64,000 bases of DNA from JAFECT01 sp963838235 (GTDB taxonomy: Bacteria; Pseudomonadota; Alphaproteobacteria; Caulobacterales; Caulobacteraceae). The notes under the pieces are model-generated. The model made no database searches. It worked only from the letters and a program-made list of their open reading frames with translations, and was not told where the DNA came from. How positions within the stretch are numbered: position 1 is the first letter of the stretch; every line of letters begins with the position of its first letter. The DNA is taken from assembly GCA_963838235.1 (NCBI GenBank), contig CAWIQJ010000005.1, positions 186,001-250,000 of the forward strand, in the 5' to 3' direction. Position numbers and translations under genes: made by a program. Positions 25,590 through 35,324 of this stretch are shown one piece after another.

Positions 25590-27621
25590 CTAGATCGCGT
25601 TCATGGTGAGTAGATCGTAGCTCGCGACCGTCTCGGCGTCCTGGTTGGTGACCAGCACGTCCCAGCGCACTTCGCCGTACTCGTCGTTGCGTTGCGACTT
25701 GGATTTGGCGGTCAGGCGCACCTGGATCGCGTCGCCCGGCGACACCGGCTTCAGGAAGCGCAGGTTGTCGAGGCCATAGTTGGCGAGCACCGGGCCCGGC
25801 GCCGGGTCGACGAACAGGCCGGCCGCGAAGCTCAGGATCAGATAGCCGTGCGCGACGCGGCCCGGGAAGAACGGGTTCGCCGCAGCGGCTTCCTCGTCCA
25901 TGTGGGCGTAGAAGGTGTCGCCGGTGAACTCGGCGAAGTGTTCGATGTCTTCCAGGGTGATGACGCGCGCCTGGGTGTGCAGCGACTTGCCGATCTCGAG
26001 CTCGGAGAAGCGCAGGCGGAACGGGTGCGGCGGCCCCGTGTCTTCCGGTGCACCGGCGATCCAGCGGTGCGGTCACCGCGGTCAGCATGCGGGGCGAGCC
26101 CTGCAGGGCGGTGCGTTGCATGTAGTGATGCACGCCGCGGACACCGCCCATCTCTTCGCCGCCGCCGGCGCGGCCCGGGCCGCCGTGGATCAGGTTCGGC
26201 AGCGGCGAGCCGTGGCCGGTCGATTCCTTCGCCGTGTCGCGATCGGCGATCAGCAGGCGGCCGTGGAAGGCGCCGGAGCCCAGCACCACTTCGCTCGCCA
26301 CCGCGGGATCGTGGGTGAACAGCGACATGACCAGTGAGCCCATGCCGCGATTACACAGCGCCACCGCGTCATCGATGTCCTTGTACGGCATCAGCGTCGA
26401 GACCGGGCCGAACGCCTCCACGTCGTGCACGGCGCGGCCCTTCCACGGCTGGTCGCAGCGCAGCAGGATCGGCGACAGGAAGGCGCCCTTTTCGGCGTCG
26501 GCGCCTGGCGTCGTTACCGTGTCCGGATCGCCGAACACGATGCGGGCTTCGCGCGCGAGCTCGGCCACCTTGTCGCGCACGTCCTTGCGTTGCGACTGGC
26601 TGACCAGCGCGCCCATGGTCACGCCCTCGACGCGCGGATCGCCGACCACCACCTTGGACAGGCGCGCCTTCAGGGCCTCTTCCGCCGCGTTGATCAGGCT
26701 CGCCGGCACGAAGGCGCGGCGAATGGCGGTGCACTTCTGGCCCGCCTTCACCGTCATCTCGCGCTGGATCTCCTTGATGAAGAGATCGAACTCCGGCGTG
26801 TCCGGCGTGCAGTCCGGGCCCAGCACCGTGGCGTTCAGCGAGTCGCGCTCGGCGATGAAGCGCACGCTCTCGCGCGCCATCACCGGATTGGCCTGCAGCT
26901 TCTCGGCTGTATAGGCGGAGCCGGTGAAGGACACCACGTCCTGACAGGTCAGGTGATCGAGCAGATCGCCGGTGGACCCCACGATGAGTTGGATCGCGCC
27001 CGCGGGCAGGACGCTGGCCTCGATCATGATGCGGAAACAGGCCTCGGTCAGATAGGCCGTCGCCGACGCGGGCTTCACGATCGCGGGCACGCCGGCCAAC
27101 AGGGTGGGGCCGAGCTTTTCCAGCATGCCCCAGACCGGGAAGTTGAAGGCGTTGATGTGCACCGCCACGCCCTGCAGCGGGGTGAACACGTGCTGGCCCA
27201 CGAAGCCGCCCTTCTTGGACAGAATCTCCGGCGGACCGTCGACGAGGATGCGGTCGTTGGGCAGTTCGCGCCGGCCGCGCGAGGAATAGGCGAACAGGGT
27301 TCCCGCGCCGCCCTCGATGTCGATCCAGCCGTCGGTGCGCGTGGCGCCGGTCTCGGCCGACAGGTCGTAGAGCTCTTCCTTGCGGTCCATCACCGCCTGG
27401 GCCAACGCCTTTAAGGCATGGGCCCGTTGGTGGAAGGTGAGCGCCCTGAGCGCCGGGCCGCCGACCTTGCGCGCGTGTCTGGCCATGGCCCCGAAGTCGA
27501 GGCCTTGGGACCCCAGTTCCGCCACCGCCTCGCCGGTCACCGCCGAGCGGGCTTCGGCGAGGCCGCCGGACGCGCCATGCCAGCGATCCTCGGCGTAGTT
27601 CATCAGCTTCAGCGGCTTCAT
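25590..27621 (-). CDS. paaZ: Bifunctional PaaZ: oxepin-CoA hydrolase / aldehyde dehydrogenase, one frame break
   Basis: Ring-cleaving enzyme of phenylacetate catabolism. The N-terminal aldehyde dehydrogenase runs from MKPLKLMNYAEDRW through GVAVHINAFNFPVWGMLEKL, VVSFTGSAYTAEKL and VKAGQKCTAIRRAFVPASL (catalytic Cys in GQKCTA). The C-terminal MaoC-type hydratase reads ITLEDIEHFAEFTGDTFYAHMDEE and RVAHGYLILSFAAGLF. The parts are in different frames, joined near 26060. Removing one base restores a continuous TAVTA-RWIAGAPEDTG junction typical of PaaZ, so the break is probably an error. It is divergent from paaK with an operator between. Confidence 0.88.
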
Positions 27622-27658
27622 GGGGAGGGCCCTCGCGGTTGGACGGCTGACGGCTAGT

Positions 27659-27684
27659 ATTCGCCGACCGATCGGTCAACTAAT
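27659..27684. promoter_or_regulatory. TetR-type operator, site 2 (paaZ / paaK divergent promoter)
   Basis: The core GACC-GATC-GGTC is a perfect 12-bp palindrome at 27666-27677. The right arm GGTCAACTAAT matches the other two operators; the left arm ATTCGCCGACC is degenerate but keeps both ends. It is centred between the paaZ start at 27621 and the paaK start at 27725, so one site could control both. Confidence 0.7.
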
Positions 27685-27724
27685 CCGTGATGACGGTCGG
27701 CCGCGAAGGGTATAGTCGGCGACC

Positions 27725-29029
27725 ATGGCCGACCTCGACACCGTCTTCGGCGACGCAGCGCCTTTCGGCCGTGACCGGGCGCGCTTGGAAGCGGTTCAGC
27801 TCGAGCGGCTGAAAGCGACGCTGGCCCACGTCGAGGCGAACAATGCGCACTACCGCGAAGCTTTCGCGGCCGCGGGCGTCGTGGCATCGGACCTGAAGTC
27901 GCTTTCCGACCTCGCGCGCTTCCCGTTCACCACCAAGGCCGACCTGCGCGCGCGCTATCCGTTCGGCTTCTTCTCCACGACGATGGACCAAGTGGTGCGC
28001 ATCCATGCCTCGTCGGGCACGACAGGCAAGCCCACGGTGGTCGGCTATACCCAGGCCGACATCGATATGTGGGCCGAGCTGATCGCGCGTTCGATCCGCG
28101 CGGCGGGCGGCAGGCCCGGGATGAAGGTACACGTCGCCTACGGCTACGGCCTGTTCACGGGCGGCCTGGGCGCCCACTACGGCGCCGAGCGCCTGGGTTG
28201 CGCGGTGATCCCGATGAGCGGCGGTCAGACCGAGAAGCAGATCCAGCTCATCGGCGACTTCGAGCCCGACATCATCATGGTGACGCCGAGCTACATGCTG
28301 AACCTGCTGGACGAATTCCATCGCCAGGGTCGTGATCCGCGCGCGACTTCGCTGAAGGTGGGCCTGTTCGGCGCCGAGCCCTGGTCCAACGCCGTGCGCG
28401 CCGAGATCGAGGCGGGCTTCGGCATCGACGCCGTCGATATCTACGGCCTGTCGGAGGTGATGGGACCGGGCGTCGGCTCCGAGTTCGTCGAGACCAAGGA
28501 TGGTCCGACGATCTGGGAAGACCATTTCCTGCCGGAGATCATCGACCCTGAGACCGGGGAGGTTTTGCCCGACGGGGAGGAGGGCGAACTGGTGTTCACC
28601 ACCCTGACCAAACAGGCCATGCCGGTGATCCGCTATCGCACGCGCGATCTCACGCGGCTCAAGCCCGGCGTCGCGTCCTGCATGCGCGTGATCGAGAAGA
28701 TCACCGGCCGCAGCGACGACATGCTGATCGTGCACGGGGTGAACATCTTCCCAACCCAGATCGAGGAGCTGCTGCTGACCTGTCCGGGCCTCGCGCCACA
28801 CTACGAGCTGCAGCTGACGCGACCCGCGCGGATGGACAAGCTCGCGGTGCTGGTCGAGGCGCGGCCCGGCTATGAGCCGTCGCACTGGCTGGTGCAGGGT
28901 GAGCGGTTGCAGGCGCAGATAAAGTCCATGATCGGCATCACCGTCGAGGTGCGCGTGCTCGACCCCGGCTCGATCGAACGCTCGGTCGGCAAGGCCAAGC
29001 GCGTCCGCGACCTGCGCCCGAAGGGCTGA
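27725..29029 (+). CDS. paaK: Phenylacetate-CoA ligase
   Basis: Adenylate-forming enzyme that activates phenylacetate with ATP and CoA, the entry step of the paa pathway. It has 434 residues, the usual length. The ATP-binding P-loop is VRIHASSGTTGKPTVVGYTQ near residue 95, and VDIYGLSEVMGPGVGSEF and ELVFTTLTKQAMPVIRYRTRD are characteristic. The C-terminal lid carries SDDMLIVHGVNIFPTQIEE. It starts 41 bp after the shared operator. Confidence 0.93.
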   Translation: MADLDTVFGDAAPFGRDRARLEAVQLERLKATLAHVEANNAHYREAFAAAGVVASDLKSLSDLARFPFTTKADLRARYPFGFFSTTMDQVVRIHASSGTTGKPTVVGYTQADIDMWAELIARSIRAAGGRPGMKVHVAYGYGLFTGGLGAHYGAERLGCAVIPMSGGQTEKQIQLIGDFEPDIIMVTPSYMLNLLDEFHRQGRDPRATSLKVGLFGAEPWSNAVRAEIEAGFGIDAVDIYGLSEVMGPGVGSEFVETKDGPTIWEDHFLPEIIDPETGEVLPDGEEGELVFTTLTKQAMPVIRYRTRDLTRLKPGVASCMRVIEKITGRSDDMLIVHGVNIFPTQIEELLLTCPGLAPHYELQLTRPARMDKLAVLVEARPGYEPSHWLVQGERLQAQIKSMIGITVEVRVLDPGSIERSVGKAKRVRDLRPKG

Positions 29030-29193
29030 ATCAGGTGCCGGCCGCAGTAGGCGTAGTTTCAATTTCCTGAGAACATACCATGAACATTTCCGTTGGTCAA
29101 GCCCAGGCGGTCGTCCGGTTATTCCCGCTTTCGACATCCTTGTGCGTCGTCTAAGAAAACCAACCTGTCCGGCGAAACACCAGGGGGCGATAC

Positions 29194-29625
29194 GTGGCGA
29201 TCTGGCATGGCGGCAAGTTCCCGTTCGAGGCGCTGAACGCTTTTCCCAAGACCACCCTGGTCGGCACGCTGGGCATCGAAATCATCGACGCTGGCGACGA
29301 CTGGGTGAAGGGCAAGATGCCGGTGGACGCGCGCACCAAACAGTACGCCGGGATTCTCCATGGCGGCGCCTCGTTGGCCCTGGCCGAAACCCTCGCCTCG
29401 GTGGGCTGCTACTGCACGCTGGATACGAACACCCACCTCTGCGCGGGCATGGAGATCAACGCCAACCACGTGCGCCCGGTGTCGGAAAGGTTTGTCTACG
29501 GTGTCGCGACGCAGGAGAGCGCCGGACGTTCGACGCAGGTCTGGACGATCCGGATCACCAACGAAGACGGGAAGCTGGTCTGCCTGTCGCGGTGTACAAT
29601 GGCGGTGATCGCGGCGCAGCGCTGA
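29194..29625 (+). CDS. Hotdog-fold thioesterase (PaaI/YdiI-type)
   Basis: A 143-residue acyl-CoA thioesterase. The catalytic hotdog helix is AGILHGGASLALAETLASVG, and the FPFEALNAFPKTTLVGTLGIEI start resembles YdiI/MenI-type enzymes. GTG start with AGGGGGCG upstream. It sits within the paa cluster on the paaK strand, where it may hydrolyse stalled aryl-CoA intermediates. The product assignment (paaI versus a second housekeeping thioesterase) is open because another PaaI-type gene lies at 30971. Confidence 0.75.
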   Translation: MAIWHGGKFPFEALNAFPKTTLVGTLGIEIIDAGDDWVKGKMPVDARTKQYAGILHGGASLALAETLASVGCYCTLDTNTHLCAGMEINANHVRPVSERFVYGVATQESAGRSTQVWTIRITNEDGKLVCLSRCTMAVIAAQR

Positions 29626-29631
29626 GGTGGT

Positions 29632-29931
29632 ATGATGTGGTTTGCGGCGCTGATTGTCTGCGTGCTTCTGGTTCACATTTTCTGCTACGCGATGATTTTC
29701 GGTCGCGTGGTAGACACCGTCGATGCAAATCGACGCATCAATGCGCGCGTCCCTCGCGATCGATTCGAGTTCGCCGGTTGGATTTTCACAGGACGACACA
29801 AGCAGCTGAAAAACTCTCTCGTTTCAGCACTCATCTGGCCGTTAAGGGCAACATCAATTCTGCTCATGCTGATAGTCTTGGTTGCGCTTGGCGCCATAGT
29901 TCTGAGAACCGTGGCACACATGCAGCGCTAG
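29632..29931 (+). CDS. Small two-helix membrane protein, hypothetical
   Basis: A 99-residue protein with hydrophobic helices at each end (WFAALIVCVLLVHIFCYAMI and ATSILLMLIVLVALGAIVL) and a basic middle. The gene starts 6 bp after the thioesterase stop behind GAGGTGG. Base composition is visibly less GC-rich than its neighbours, which may reflect transfer or relaxed codon use. Family not recognised. Confidence 0.5.
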   Translation: MMWFAALIVCVLLVHIFCYAMIFGRVVDTVDANRRINARVPRDRFEFAGWIFTGRHKQLKNSLVSALIWPLRATSILLMLIVLVALGAIVLRTVAHMQR

Positions 29932-29942
29932 ACTTCCCTCGC

Positions 29943-30733
29943 TCACCGCCCCGTAAACTTCGGCGTTCGCTTTTCCGTGAACGCCGCCACGCCTTCCTTG
30001 TAGTCCTCGCTGAACCCCAGTTCGCGCATGGCGTCGCGTTGCAGGTCGAGTTCTTGGTCCAGGGTGCGCGACCAGGTGGAGCGGATCAGGCGCTTGGTTT
30101 CGGCGAGGCCGCGGGTCGGGCCGGTGGCGAACTTCATCAGCAGCGCATCGGCTTCCGCGGCAAGTTCGCCGTCGTCGATGCACTTCCAGATCAGCCCCCA
30201 GTGTTCGGCCTGTTCGGCGCTCACCGGTTGGCCGGTCAGGGCCATGCCGAGCGCGCGCGCCTGGCCGGCGAGGCGGGGCAGGGTCCAGCTGCCGCCGGAG
30301 TCGGGGATCAGGCCGATGTTGGCGAAGGACTCGATGAACTTGACGCTCTTGGCGGCGATGACGATGTCGCAGGCGAAGGCGATGTTGGCGCCGGCGCCGG
30401 CAGCCACGCCGTTCACCGCACACACCACCGGCATAGGCAGGGCGACGAGGCGACGGACCAGCGGGTTGTAGAATCGTCGACGGAATCGCCGAGGTCCACC
30501 GCGCCGCCGCCGGGCGCCACGGCGCGGTCGGCCAGGTCTTGGCCGGCGCAGAAGCCGCGGCCGGCGCCGGTCAGCAGCAGGGCGCGCACGGTCTTGTCCG
30601 CCTCGACGCGGGACAGGGCGTCGGCGACCTCGCCGTGCATCTGGAGGGTGAAGCTGTTCAGCCGGTCCGGCCGGTTCAGCGTCAGCCGCGCCGCGCCGTC
30701 GGCGATCTCGAACAGGATGGTTTCGTAGGTCAT
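29943..30733 (-). CDS. paaG: Enoyl-CoA hydratase/isomerase PaaG, one frame break
   Basis: Crotonase-family enzyme, likely the 1,2-epoxyphenylacetyl-CoA isomerase that makes oxepin-CoA. The N-terminal part (MTYETILFEIADGAARLTLN, GAGRGFCAGQDLADR) and C-terminal part (PVVCAVNGVAAGAGANIAFACDIVIAAKS, FANIGLIPDSGGSWTLPRLAG) are in two frames joined near 30470. The oxyanion-hole motifs are intact in both. GFCAGQDLADR with the later PDSGGSW fits PaaG better than PaaF. It is convergent with the small membrane protein gene. Confidence 0.85.
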
Positions 30734-30788
30734 GGAGCGGCCTCCCCGGTCGGGTCTCGATAGGGCGGATTGGGTCGGCGAACAATCT

Positions 30789-30948
30789 CCTCCCCCGCGC
30801 GGGACGCGCGGGGGAGGTGGCCCAGAGGGGCCGGAGGGGGCGTGCCGGAAGCGCAGGGGTGGTGGAAGAAAGATAGCTGGTGTTTGCCGCACGCCCCCTC
30901 CGTCGCTTCGCGACACCTCCCCCGAACGCTGCCGCTTTTCGGGGGAGG
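30789..30948. repeat. Nested palindromic intergenic element A
   Basis: Three symmetric parts lie between the divergent paaG and paaI genes. There is a 12-bp-stem hairpin at 30789-30817. A perfect 12-bp inverted pair GGAGGGGGCGTG / CACGCCCCCTCC lies at 30833-30844 and 30890-30901. An 11-bp-stem hairpin spans 30916-30948. A small GTCGC-TTC-GCGAC hairpin lies at 30902-30914. It is related in layout to the elements at 40.1 kb and 51.6 kb. Confidence 0.7.
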
Positions 30949-30970
30949 AGAAGGTCGCTACACCGCCCTC

Positions 30971-31405
30971 ATGACCACCGACCACGACCACCGCGCCCGC
31001 GCCATCGCGGACCACATGCTGAGCCGGGAGGGCACGGGCCCGGCCTGGGGGATCGAGATCGAGGAGGTGCGCGAGGGCTACGCGCGCATCGCCATGACCG
31101 TGCGCGCCGACACGCTGAACGGCCACGGCATCGCGCACGGCGCCATGGTATTCGCCGTGGCCGATACGGCATTTGCCTACGCCTGCAATTCGCGCAATGT
31201 GGCGACGGTCGCGCAGCAGGCGTCGATCGTGTTCGTGTCCGCTGCGCACGAGGGCGAACGGTTGGTCGCTGAGGCGAAGGAGGCGGTCGTGGAAGGCCGC
31301 ACCGGGGTTTACGAGATCATCGTGCGGGTCGGCGATCGCACCGTTGCCGCGTTTCAAGGATTGTCACGCACGATCGGCGGCGCCGTGATTGAGGAACAGA
31401 CATGA
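30971..31405 (+). CDS. paaI: Hydroxyphenylacetyl-CoA thioesterase PaaI
   Basis: A 144-residue hotdog thioesterase. MTTDHDHRARAIADHMLSRE and MTVRADTLNGHGIAHGAMVF, followed by VADTAFAYACNSRN, are highly characteristic of PaaI, with the catalytic Asp in VADTAF. It hydrolyses aberrant ring-hydroxylated phenylacetyl-CoA products to free CoA. Its stop overlaps the paaJ start (ATGA), so the two are co-translated. Confidence 0.88.
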   Translation: MTTDHDHRARAIADHMLSREGTGPAWGIEIEEVREGYARIAMTVRADTLNGHGIAHGAMVFAVADTAFAYACNSRNVATVAQQASIVFVSAAHEGERLVAEAKEAVVEGRTGVYEIIVRVGDRTVAAFQGLSRTIGGAVIEEQT

Positions 31406-32604
31406 GCGACGCCTTCATCTGCGACGCCGTGCGCACGCCTATCGGCCGCTATGCGGGTTCGCTGGCGCAGGTTCGCCCCGACGATCTCGCCGCGATCCCA
31501 ATCAGGGCGTTGATGGCGCGCAACGCAGGCGTCGACTGGGCCGCGCTCGACGACGTGGTGCTGGGTTGCGCCAACCAGGCGGGCGAGGACAACCGCAATG
31601 TCGCGCGCATGGCGGCCTTGCTCGCGGGCCTGGGCGAAGGCGCGCCGGGTTCCACGGTCAATCGGCTCTGCGGCTCGGGGCTCGACGCGCTGTCGATCGC
31701 GGCGCGCGCGGTCAAGGCGGGCGAGGCGTCGCTGATGCTGGCCGGCGGGGTCGAGAGCATGACGCGCGCGCCCTTCGTCACCGGCAAGGCTGACAGTGCC
31801 TTCGCCCGCGCGCCGGAGATCTTCGACACCACCATCGGCTGGCGTTTCGTCAATGCGAAGATGAAGGCGGCGTTCGGTGTCGACACCATGCCGGAAACCG
31901 CCGAGAACGTCGCGCAGGAATTCCAGATTTCGCGCGCCGACCAGGACGCGTTCGCCGTGCGCAGCCAGGCCAAGGCCGCCGCGGCCCAGGCCTCGGGCCG
32001 CCTCGGCGCCGAGATTGTCGCGGTGAGCATTCCCCAGCGCAAGGGCGATCCGGTCACGGTCGATCGCGACGAACACCCGCGCGAGACCAGCCTGGAGGCG
32101 CTCGGCAAGCTGAAGCCGATTGTGCGCGCCGACGGCACGGTAACCGCGGGCAATGCGTCAGGGGTGAACGACGGCGCGGCGGCATTGATCGTCGCGTCGG
32201 AAGAAGCGGTGAAGCGGCACGGCCTGACGCCGCGCGCCCGCGTGGTCGCAACCGCCGTCGTCGGCGTCCCCCCGCGGATGATGGGCATGGGCCCGGCGCC
32301 GGCCACGCGCGCGGTGCTCGACAAGGCGGGCCTGACGCTGTCCGACCTTGCGGTGATCGAGCTGAACGAAGCCTTCGCCGCCCAGGGCTTGGCGGTGCTG
32401 CGCGACCTCGGCCTCGCCGCCGATGACGCCCGGGTGAACCCCAACGGCGGCGCCATCGCGCTGGGACACCCCCTCGGCATGAGCGGCGCCCGCCTCGCGC
32501 TCACCGCGACCGAGGAGTTGCGGCGCCAGGGCGGCCGCTATGCGCTATGCACCATGTGCATCGGCGTGGGGCAGGGGATCGCCACGGTGCTGGAACGGGT
32601 GTGA
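31402..32604 (+). CDS. paaJ: 3-oxoadipyl-CoA / 3-oxo-5,6-dehydrosuberyl-CoA thiolase
   Basis: A 400-residue thiolase catalysing the two thiolytic steps that release acetyl-CoA and succinyl-CoA. The active-site Cys lies in STVNRLCGSGLDALSIAARA (about residue 90), the His in NPNGGAIALGHPLGMSGAR (about 350) and the second Cys in ALCTMCIGVGQGIATVLE. The MSDAFICDAVRTPIGRYAGS start is typical of PcaF/PaaJ. Confidence 0.92.
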   Translation: MSDAFICDAVRTPIGRYAGSLAQVRPDDLAAIPIRALMARNAGVDWAALDDVVLGCANQAGEDNRNVARMAALLAGLGEGAPGSTVNRLCGSGLDALSIAARAVKAGEASLMLAGGVESMTRAPFVTGKADSAFARAPEIFDTTIGWRFVNAKMKAAFGVDTMPETAENVAQEFQISRADQDAFAVRSQAKAAAAQASGRLGAEIVAVSIPQRKGDPVTVDRDEHPRETSLEALGKLKPIVRADGTVTAGNASGVNDGAAALIVASEEAVKRHGLTPRARVVATAVVGVPPRMMGMGPAPATRAVLDKAGLTLSDLAVIELNEAFAAQGLAVLRDLGLAADDARVNPNGGAIALGHPLGMSGARLALTATEELRRQGGRYALCTMCIGVGQGIATVLERV

Positions 32605-32666
32605 CGCGCCCACAATTTCGCCCCGCTTTGGGGTTCATCCTCCTCTCCTGGTTTAGGGAGGCCGCC

Positions 32667-33254
32667 ATGCTCGTTCGCGTCGTCTGCGCTGCTGTGCTCG
32701 TCCTGGGGCCGTCCGCGCGCGCCTATGCCGCGGGCGCCATGCCTGCGCCGTCCGCCGCCGCCTCGGCCCACTGTCCGGAGATGGTGTTGGTCCATGTCGA
32801 CAGGTTGCCGGCGTCGGCCTGGGCGGCGGTGGACTATCCCACCGACGCCGAGAACGCGCTTCGCGAAAAGTCCGGCGACGCGCATCTGATTTCCGCGGCG
32901 AGCGTGCACGTGTTCCGTCAGGACGCGACCGGCACAGTCAGCGTGGTTGCGGAAAAGGCCGGCGGCGGCTGGACGCTGTGGGTCGCCGACGGTCGTGGCG
33001 GCAAGCTCAGTTCGCGCAAGGCGGTCCTGCGCAACAGCCGCGAACTCGACCGTATTCTGGCCGACGCCTGTTTCTGGGCCGAGCCCACCGATCTTTCGAG
33101 CGCGACGGCTGATGCGACCTGCTCCGATCCGATGGACATCCATTTCGAGGCGATCGTCCCGCAGGGCCGTCGCGTCGCTGTGCAGAGCTGTTCGCCGGTC
33201 GGTCTCACCGGCGAGGTCGCGGGCCTGCTGTGGAACGCGACGGGGGTGGAGTGA
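32667..33254 (+). CDS. Secreted hypothetical protein, 195 aa
   Basis: Signal peptide (LVRVVCAAVLVLGPSARAYA) after an ATG with GGGAGG upstream. The mature protein has four or more cysteines (AHCPEM, DACFWAE, ATCSDPM, QSCSPVG). Family not recognised. It is coupled by a GTGA overlap to a small membrane protein, so the pair probably works together at the envelope. It starts 62 bp after paaJ on the same strand. Confidence 0.6.
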   Translation: MLVRVVCAAVLVLGPSARAYAAGAMPAPSAAASAHCPEMVLVHVDRLPASAWAAVDYPTDAENALREKSGDAHLISAASVHVFRQDATGTVSVVAEKAGGGWTLWVADGRGGKLSSRKAVLRNSRELDRILADACFWAEPTDLSSATADATCSDPMDIHFEAIVPQGRRVAVQSCSPVGLTGEVAGLLWNATGVE

Positions 33255-33721
33255 ACCGGCGGCGATTCATCATCCCCGCCATCTGGCTGGCGGTCACCTT
33301 GTTCGCCCTGGCGGCGGGTCTGCTGACGTCGCTCTTGCCTCTGCATCGGCCGGGTCCGCATCCGGCGGTCTATGTGCTCTATTCGCCGGGACAGGCGGTG
33401 CAGTTCCTGGCGCCCCTGGCCGTGTTCACCGCCGCCGCCTGGATCATCGATGCGGGTCTGCAGCTGGCCTACCGGCGCTGGCTCGCCTGGGCGCATCTGG
33501 GGTTGATCCTGTCCGGGGCGGCGGCGATCTATCTGATCCCGGCGATCGTCACCCGGGTGTTCATGGCCGGCGCGCCGGTGAGCCGTCTGATGGGGGCGTT
33601 CCGGGTCCTGAACCTGATCGGGAGCGCCGGATATTTCCTGGCCCTGGCGGGGCTCGTCGCGTTCTGCGCCATGCTGATCAGCGTCGTGATCCGGGCCTGG
33701 ACCCGCCCGCGTCCACGCTAA
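33251..33721 (+). CDS. Four-helix membrane protein, hypothetical
   Basis: A 156-residue protein starting at GTG 33251 inside the preceding gene's stop. Four hydrophobic segments are visible: PAIWLAVTLFALAAGLLTSL, FLAPLAVFTAAAWIIDAG, LGLILSGAAAIYLIPAIV and YFLALAGLVAFCAMLISVV. A basic C-terminus (RAWTRPRPR) indicates a cytoplasmic end. The function is not known. Confidence 0.6.
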   Translation: MNRRRFIIPAIWLAVTLFALAAGLLTSLLPLHRPGPHPAVYVLYSPGQAVQFLAPLAVFTAAAWIIDAGLQLAYRRWLAWAHLGLILSGAAAIYLIPAIVTRVFMAGAPVSRLMGAFRVLNLIGSAGYFLALAGLVAFCAMLISVVIRAWTRPRPR

Positions 33722-33890
33722 TTGACCCCGCCGGAAGCTCGGCTCTGGAGTTGCGCATTTTTGCCTGGAGGTGGCTGCGGCGCCGAATAAGACGGGCGCC
33801 TGACAAAGCGGTTGAAAGCAATGGCCGAAGTCCTGATAGGATATGCTCAAGCGTTGTAACGCCGTCGGGGCGCTGACGGCTGCGCCGTGA

Positions 33891-35324
33891 ATGCAGAGTT
33901 CCAGCCGAGATTGGGCATTGTGGATGCAGCCGAACTCATTCCGTGCGGGGTCGAGCGGGGCCGAGGCGGAGGCGCGTTACCGACAGGCCTCGACCTTCCT
34001 CGGACGCGGGCAGCGCATCGAAGCGGAAGCGGCGCTCCGCGCCGCGCTCGAACTGAAGCCCGACCACGCCGGCGCCACGCATTTACTCGGTGTCGTACTG
34101 GTCCAACTCGAGCGATGGCCGGAAGCCTTGGCGTGGATGCGCAAGGCCGCCGCGCTCGACCGTGACCGCGCGAATGTGCAGCGCGACCTTGGCGACGTGC
34201 TCTTGGTCATGGGAGAGGTGGAGCAGGCCCGTGAGGCCTTCGTGCGCGCCCTCGAACTCGGCCCTTGGAGCCTTGCGCTCCACAATGTCGTTACCCTCAT
34301 CGCCATGGGCGGGAACGGCGATGATGTCTCTCGGCTCTGGCGAAAACTGACGGAGCTGCAGGCGCGCACCGACCTGACGACCGAAGAGCGGATTTTGCTC
34401 GGCTTTTCGCTTGGCAAAGCGCATGCGGATCGCGGGGAAGTCGCGCTGGCCTCGCGGGCCTGGGCCGAGGGCTGCCGGCTCAAGCGCGCGAGCATGCAGG
34501 GCTCAATCGACAGCACGCTTGTGCGCTGGCGCGAGATCCAGGAGGCCTTCGACCGCTCTGTCGTGGCTCGGTTGCAGGGCGCCGGCGCGCTGAGCAGTCG
34601 TCCGGTTTTTGTCTGTGGTCTGCCGCGCTCGGGCACCACCCTGGTCGAGCAGGTTCTGAGCGCCCATCCGCAAGTATTCGCCGGCGGCGAACTCGCCGCC
34701 TTGCCGCGCGTCGTCGGCGCCGCGCGATCGCCGGACGGTAAGCCCTGGCCGCATTGGATCAGATCGATGGAACCCGGGGACTGCAGCCGATTGGCGCAGG
34801 CCTATCTGGACCAGCTCCCCAAGGCTGAGCCGGGCCAAACCCGGATCACCGACAAACGGCTCGAGAATGTCGAAGCTCTCGGGCTCATCCACGTCTGCTT
34901 TCCGAATGGCGCTCTGATCCACGTCAGACGGGACCCGCGCGATGTCGCCTTCTCCTGCTGGACCACCCTGTTCGGGTGGGGGCAAATGTACACCTACGAC
35001 ATTGAGGAACTGGCGGCCTACATCAATGCTCACGAGCGCCTGATGAACCACTGGCGGGACGTTCTGCCTCCCGGTCGCTTGCTCGAGGTTCCTTACGAAC
35101 AGCTCGTAACCGATCCGGAAGGGTGGTCACGCAAGATTGTCGCGCATTGCGGCTTGGACTGGGACGATCGTTGCCTGCAGCCCCACAAGTCCTCACGCCC
35201 GGTCACAACCATCAGCCTCGCTCAGGTTCGCAAGCCGATCAAAGCCGACGCCGTCGGTCGCTGGCGGCCCTATGCGCAAGTGCTTCAGGCCCTGTTCGAC
35301 CGGCTCCCGGAAGGCCTCCTGTAA
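33891..35324 (+). CDS. TPR-domain sulfotransferase
   Basis: A 477-residue protein. The N-terminal 3-4 tetratricopeptide repeats (ARYRQASTFLGRGQRIEAEA, HLLGVVLVQLERWPEALAWM, VQRDLGDVLLVMGEVEQARE) occupy about residues 28-130. The C-terminal sulfotransferase domain has the PAPS P-loop VFVCGLPRSGTTLVEQVLSA near residue 240 and GALIHVRRDPRDVAFSCWTT as the 3'-phosphate site. Tetratricopeptide-linked sulfotransferases are common in Caulobacterales; targets are mostly unknown. The start is uncertain (ATG 33891 or an internal ATG). The region 33722-33890 before it holds no gene. Confidence 0.85.
   Translation: MQSSSRDWALWMQPNSFRAGSSGAEAEARYRQASTFLGRGQRIEAEAALRAALELKPDHAGATHLLGVVLVQLERWPEALAWMRKAAALDRDRANVQRDLGDVLLVMGEVEQAREAFVRALELGPWSLALHNVVTLIAMGGNGDDVSRLWRKLTELQARTDLTTEERILLGFSLGKAHADRGEVALASRAWAEGCRLKRASMQGSIDSTLVRWREIQEAFDRSVVARLQGAGALSSRPVFVCGLPRSGTTLVEQVLSAHPQVFAGGELAALPRVVGAARSPDGKPWPHWIRSMEPGDCSRLAQAYLDQLPKAEPGQTRITDKRLENVEALGLIHVCFPNGALIHVRRDPRDVAFSCWTTLFGWGQMYTYDIEELAAYINAHERLMNHWRDVLPPGRLLEVPYEQLVTDPEGWSRKIVAHCGLDWDDRCLQPHKSSRPVTTISLAQVRKPIKADAVGRWRPYAQVLQALFDRLPEGLL

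Noticed and set aside
29080..29154. A 24-codon ORF between paaK and the thioesterase gene
   Set aside because: There is no clear ribosome-binding site or recognisable peptide, and it could arise by chance.
30789..30948. Possible CRISPR-like array from repeated palindromes
   Set aside because: There are no regular direct repeats with equal spacers and no cas genes; the symmetry is nested inverted, not tandem.
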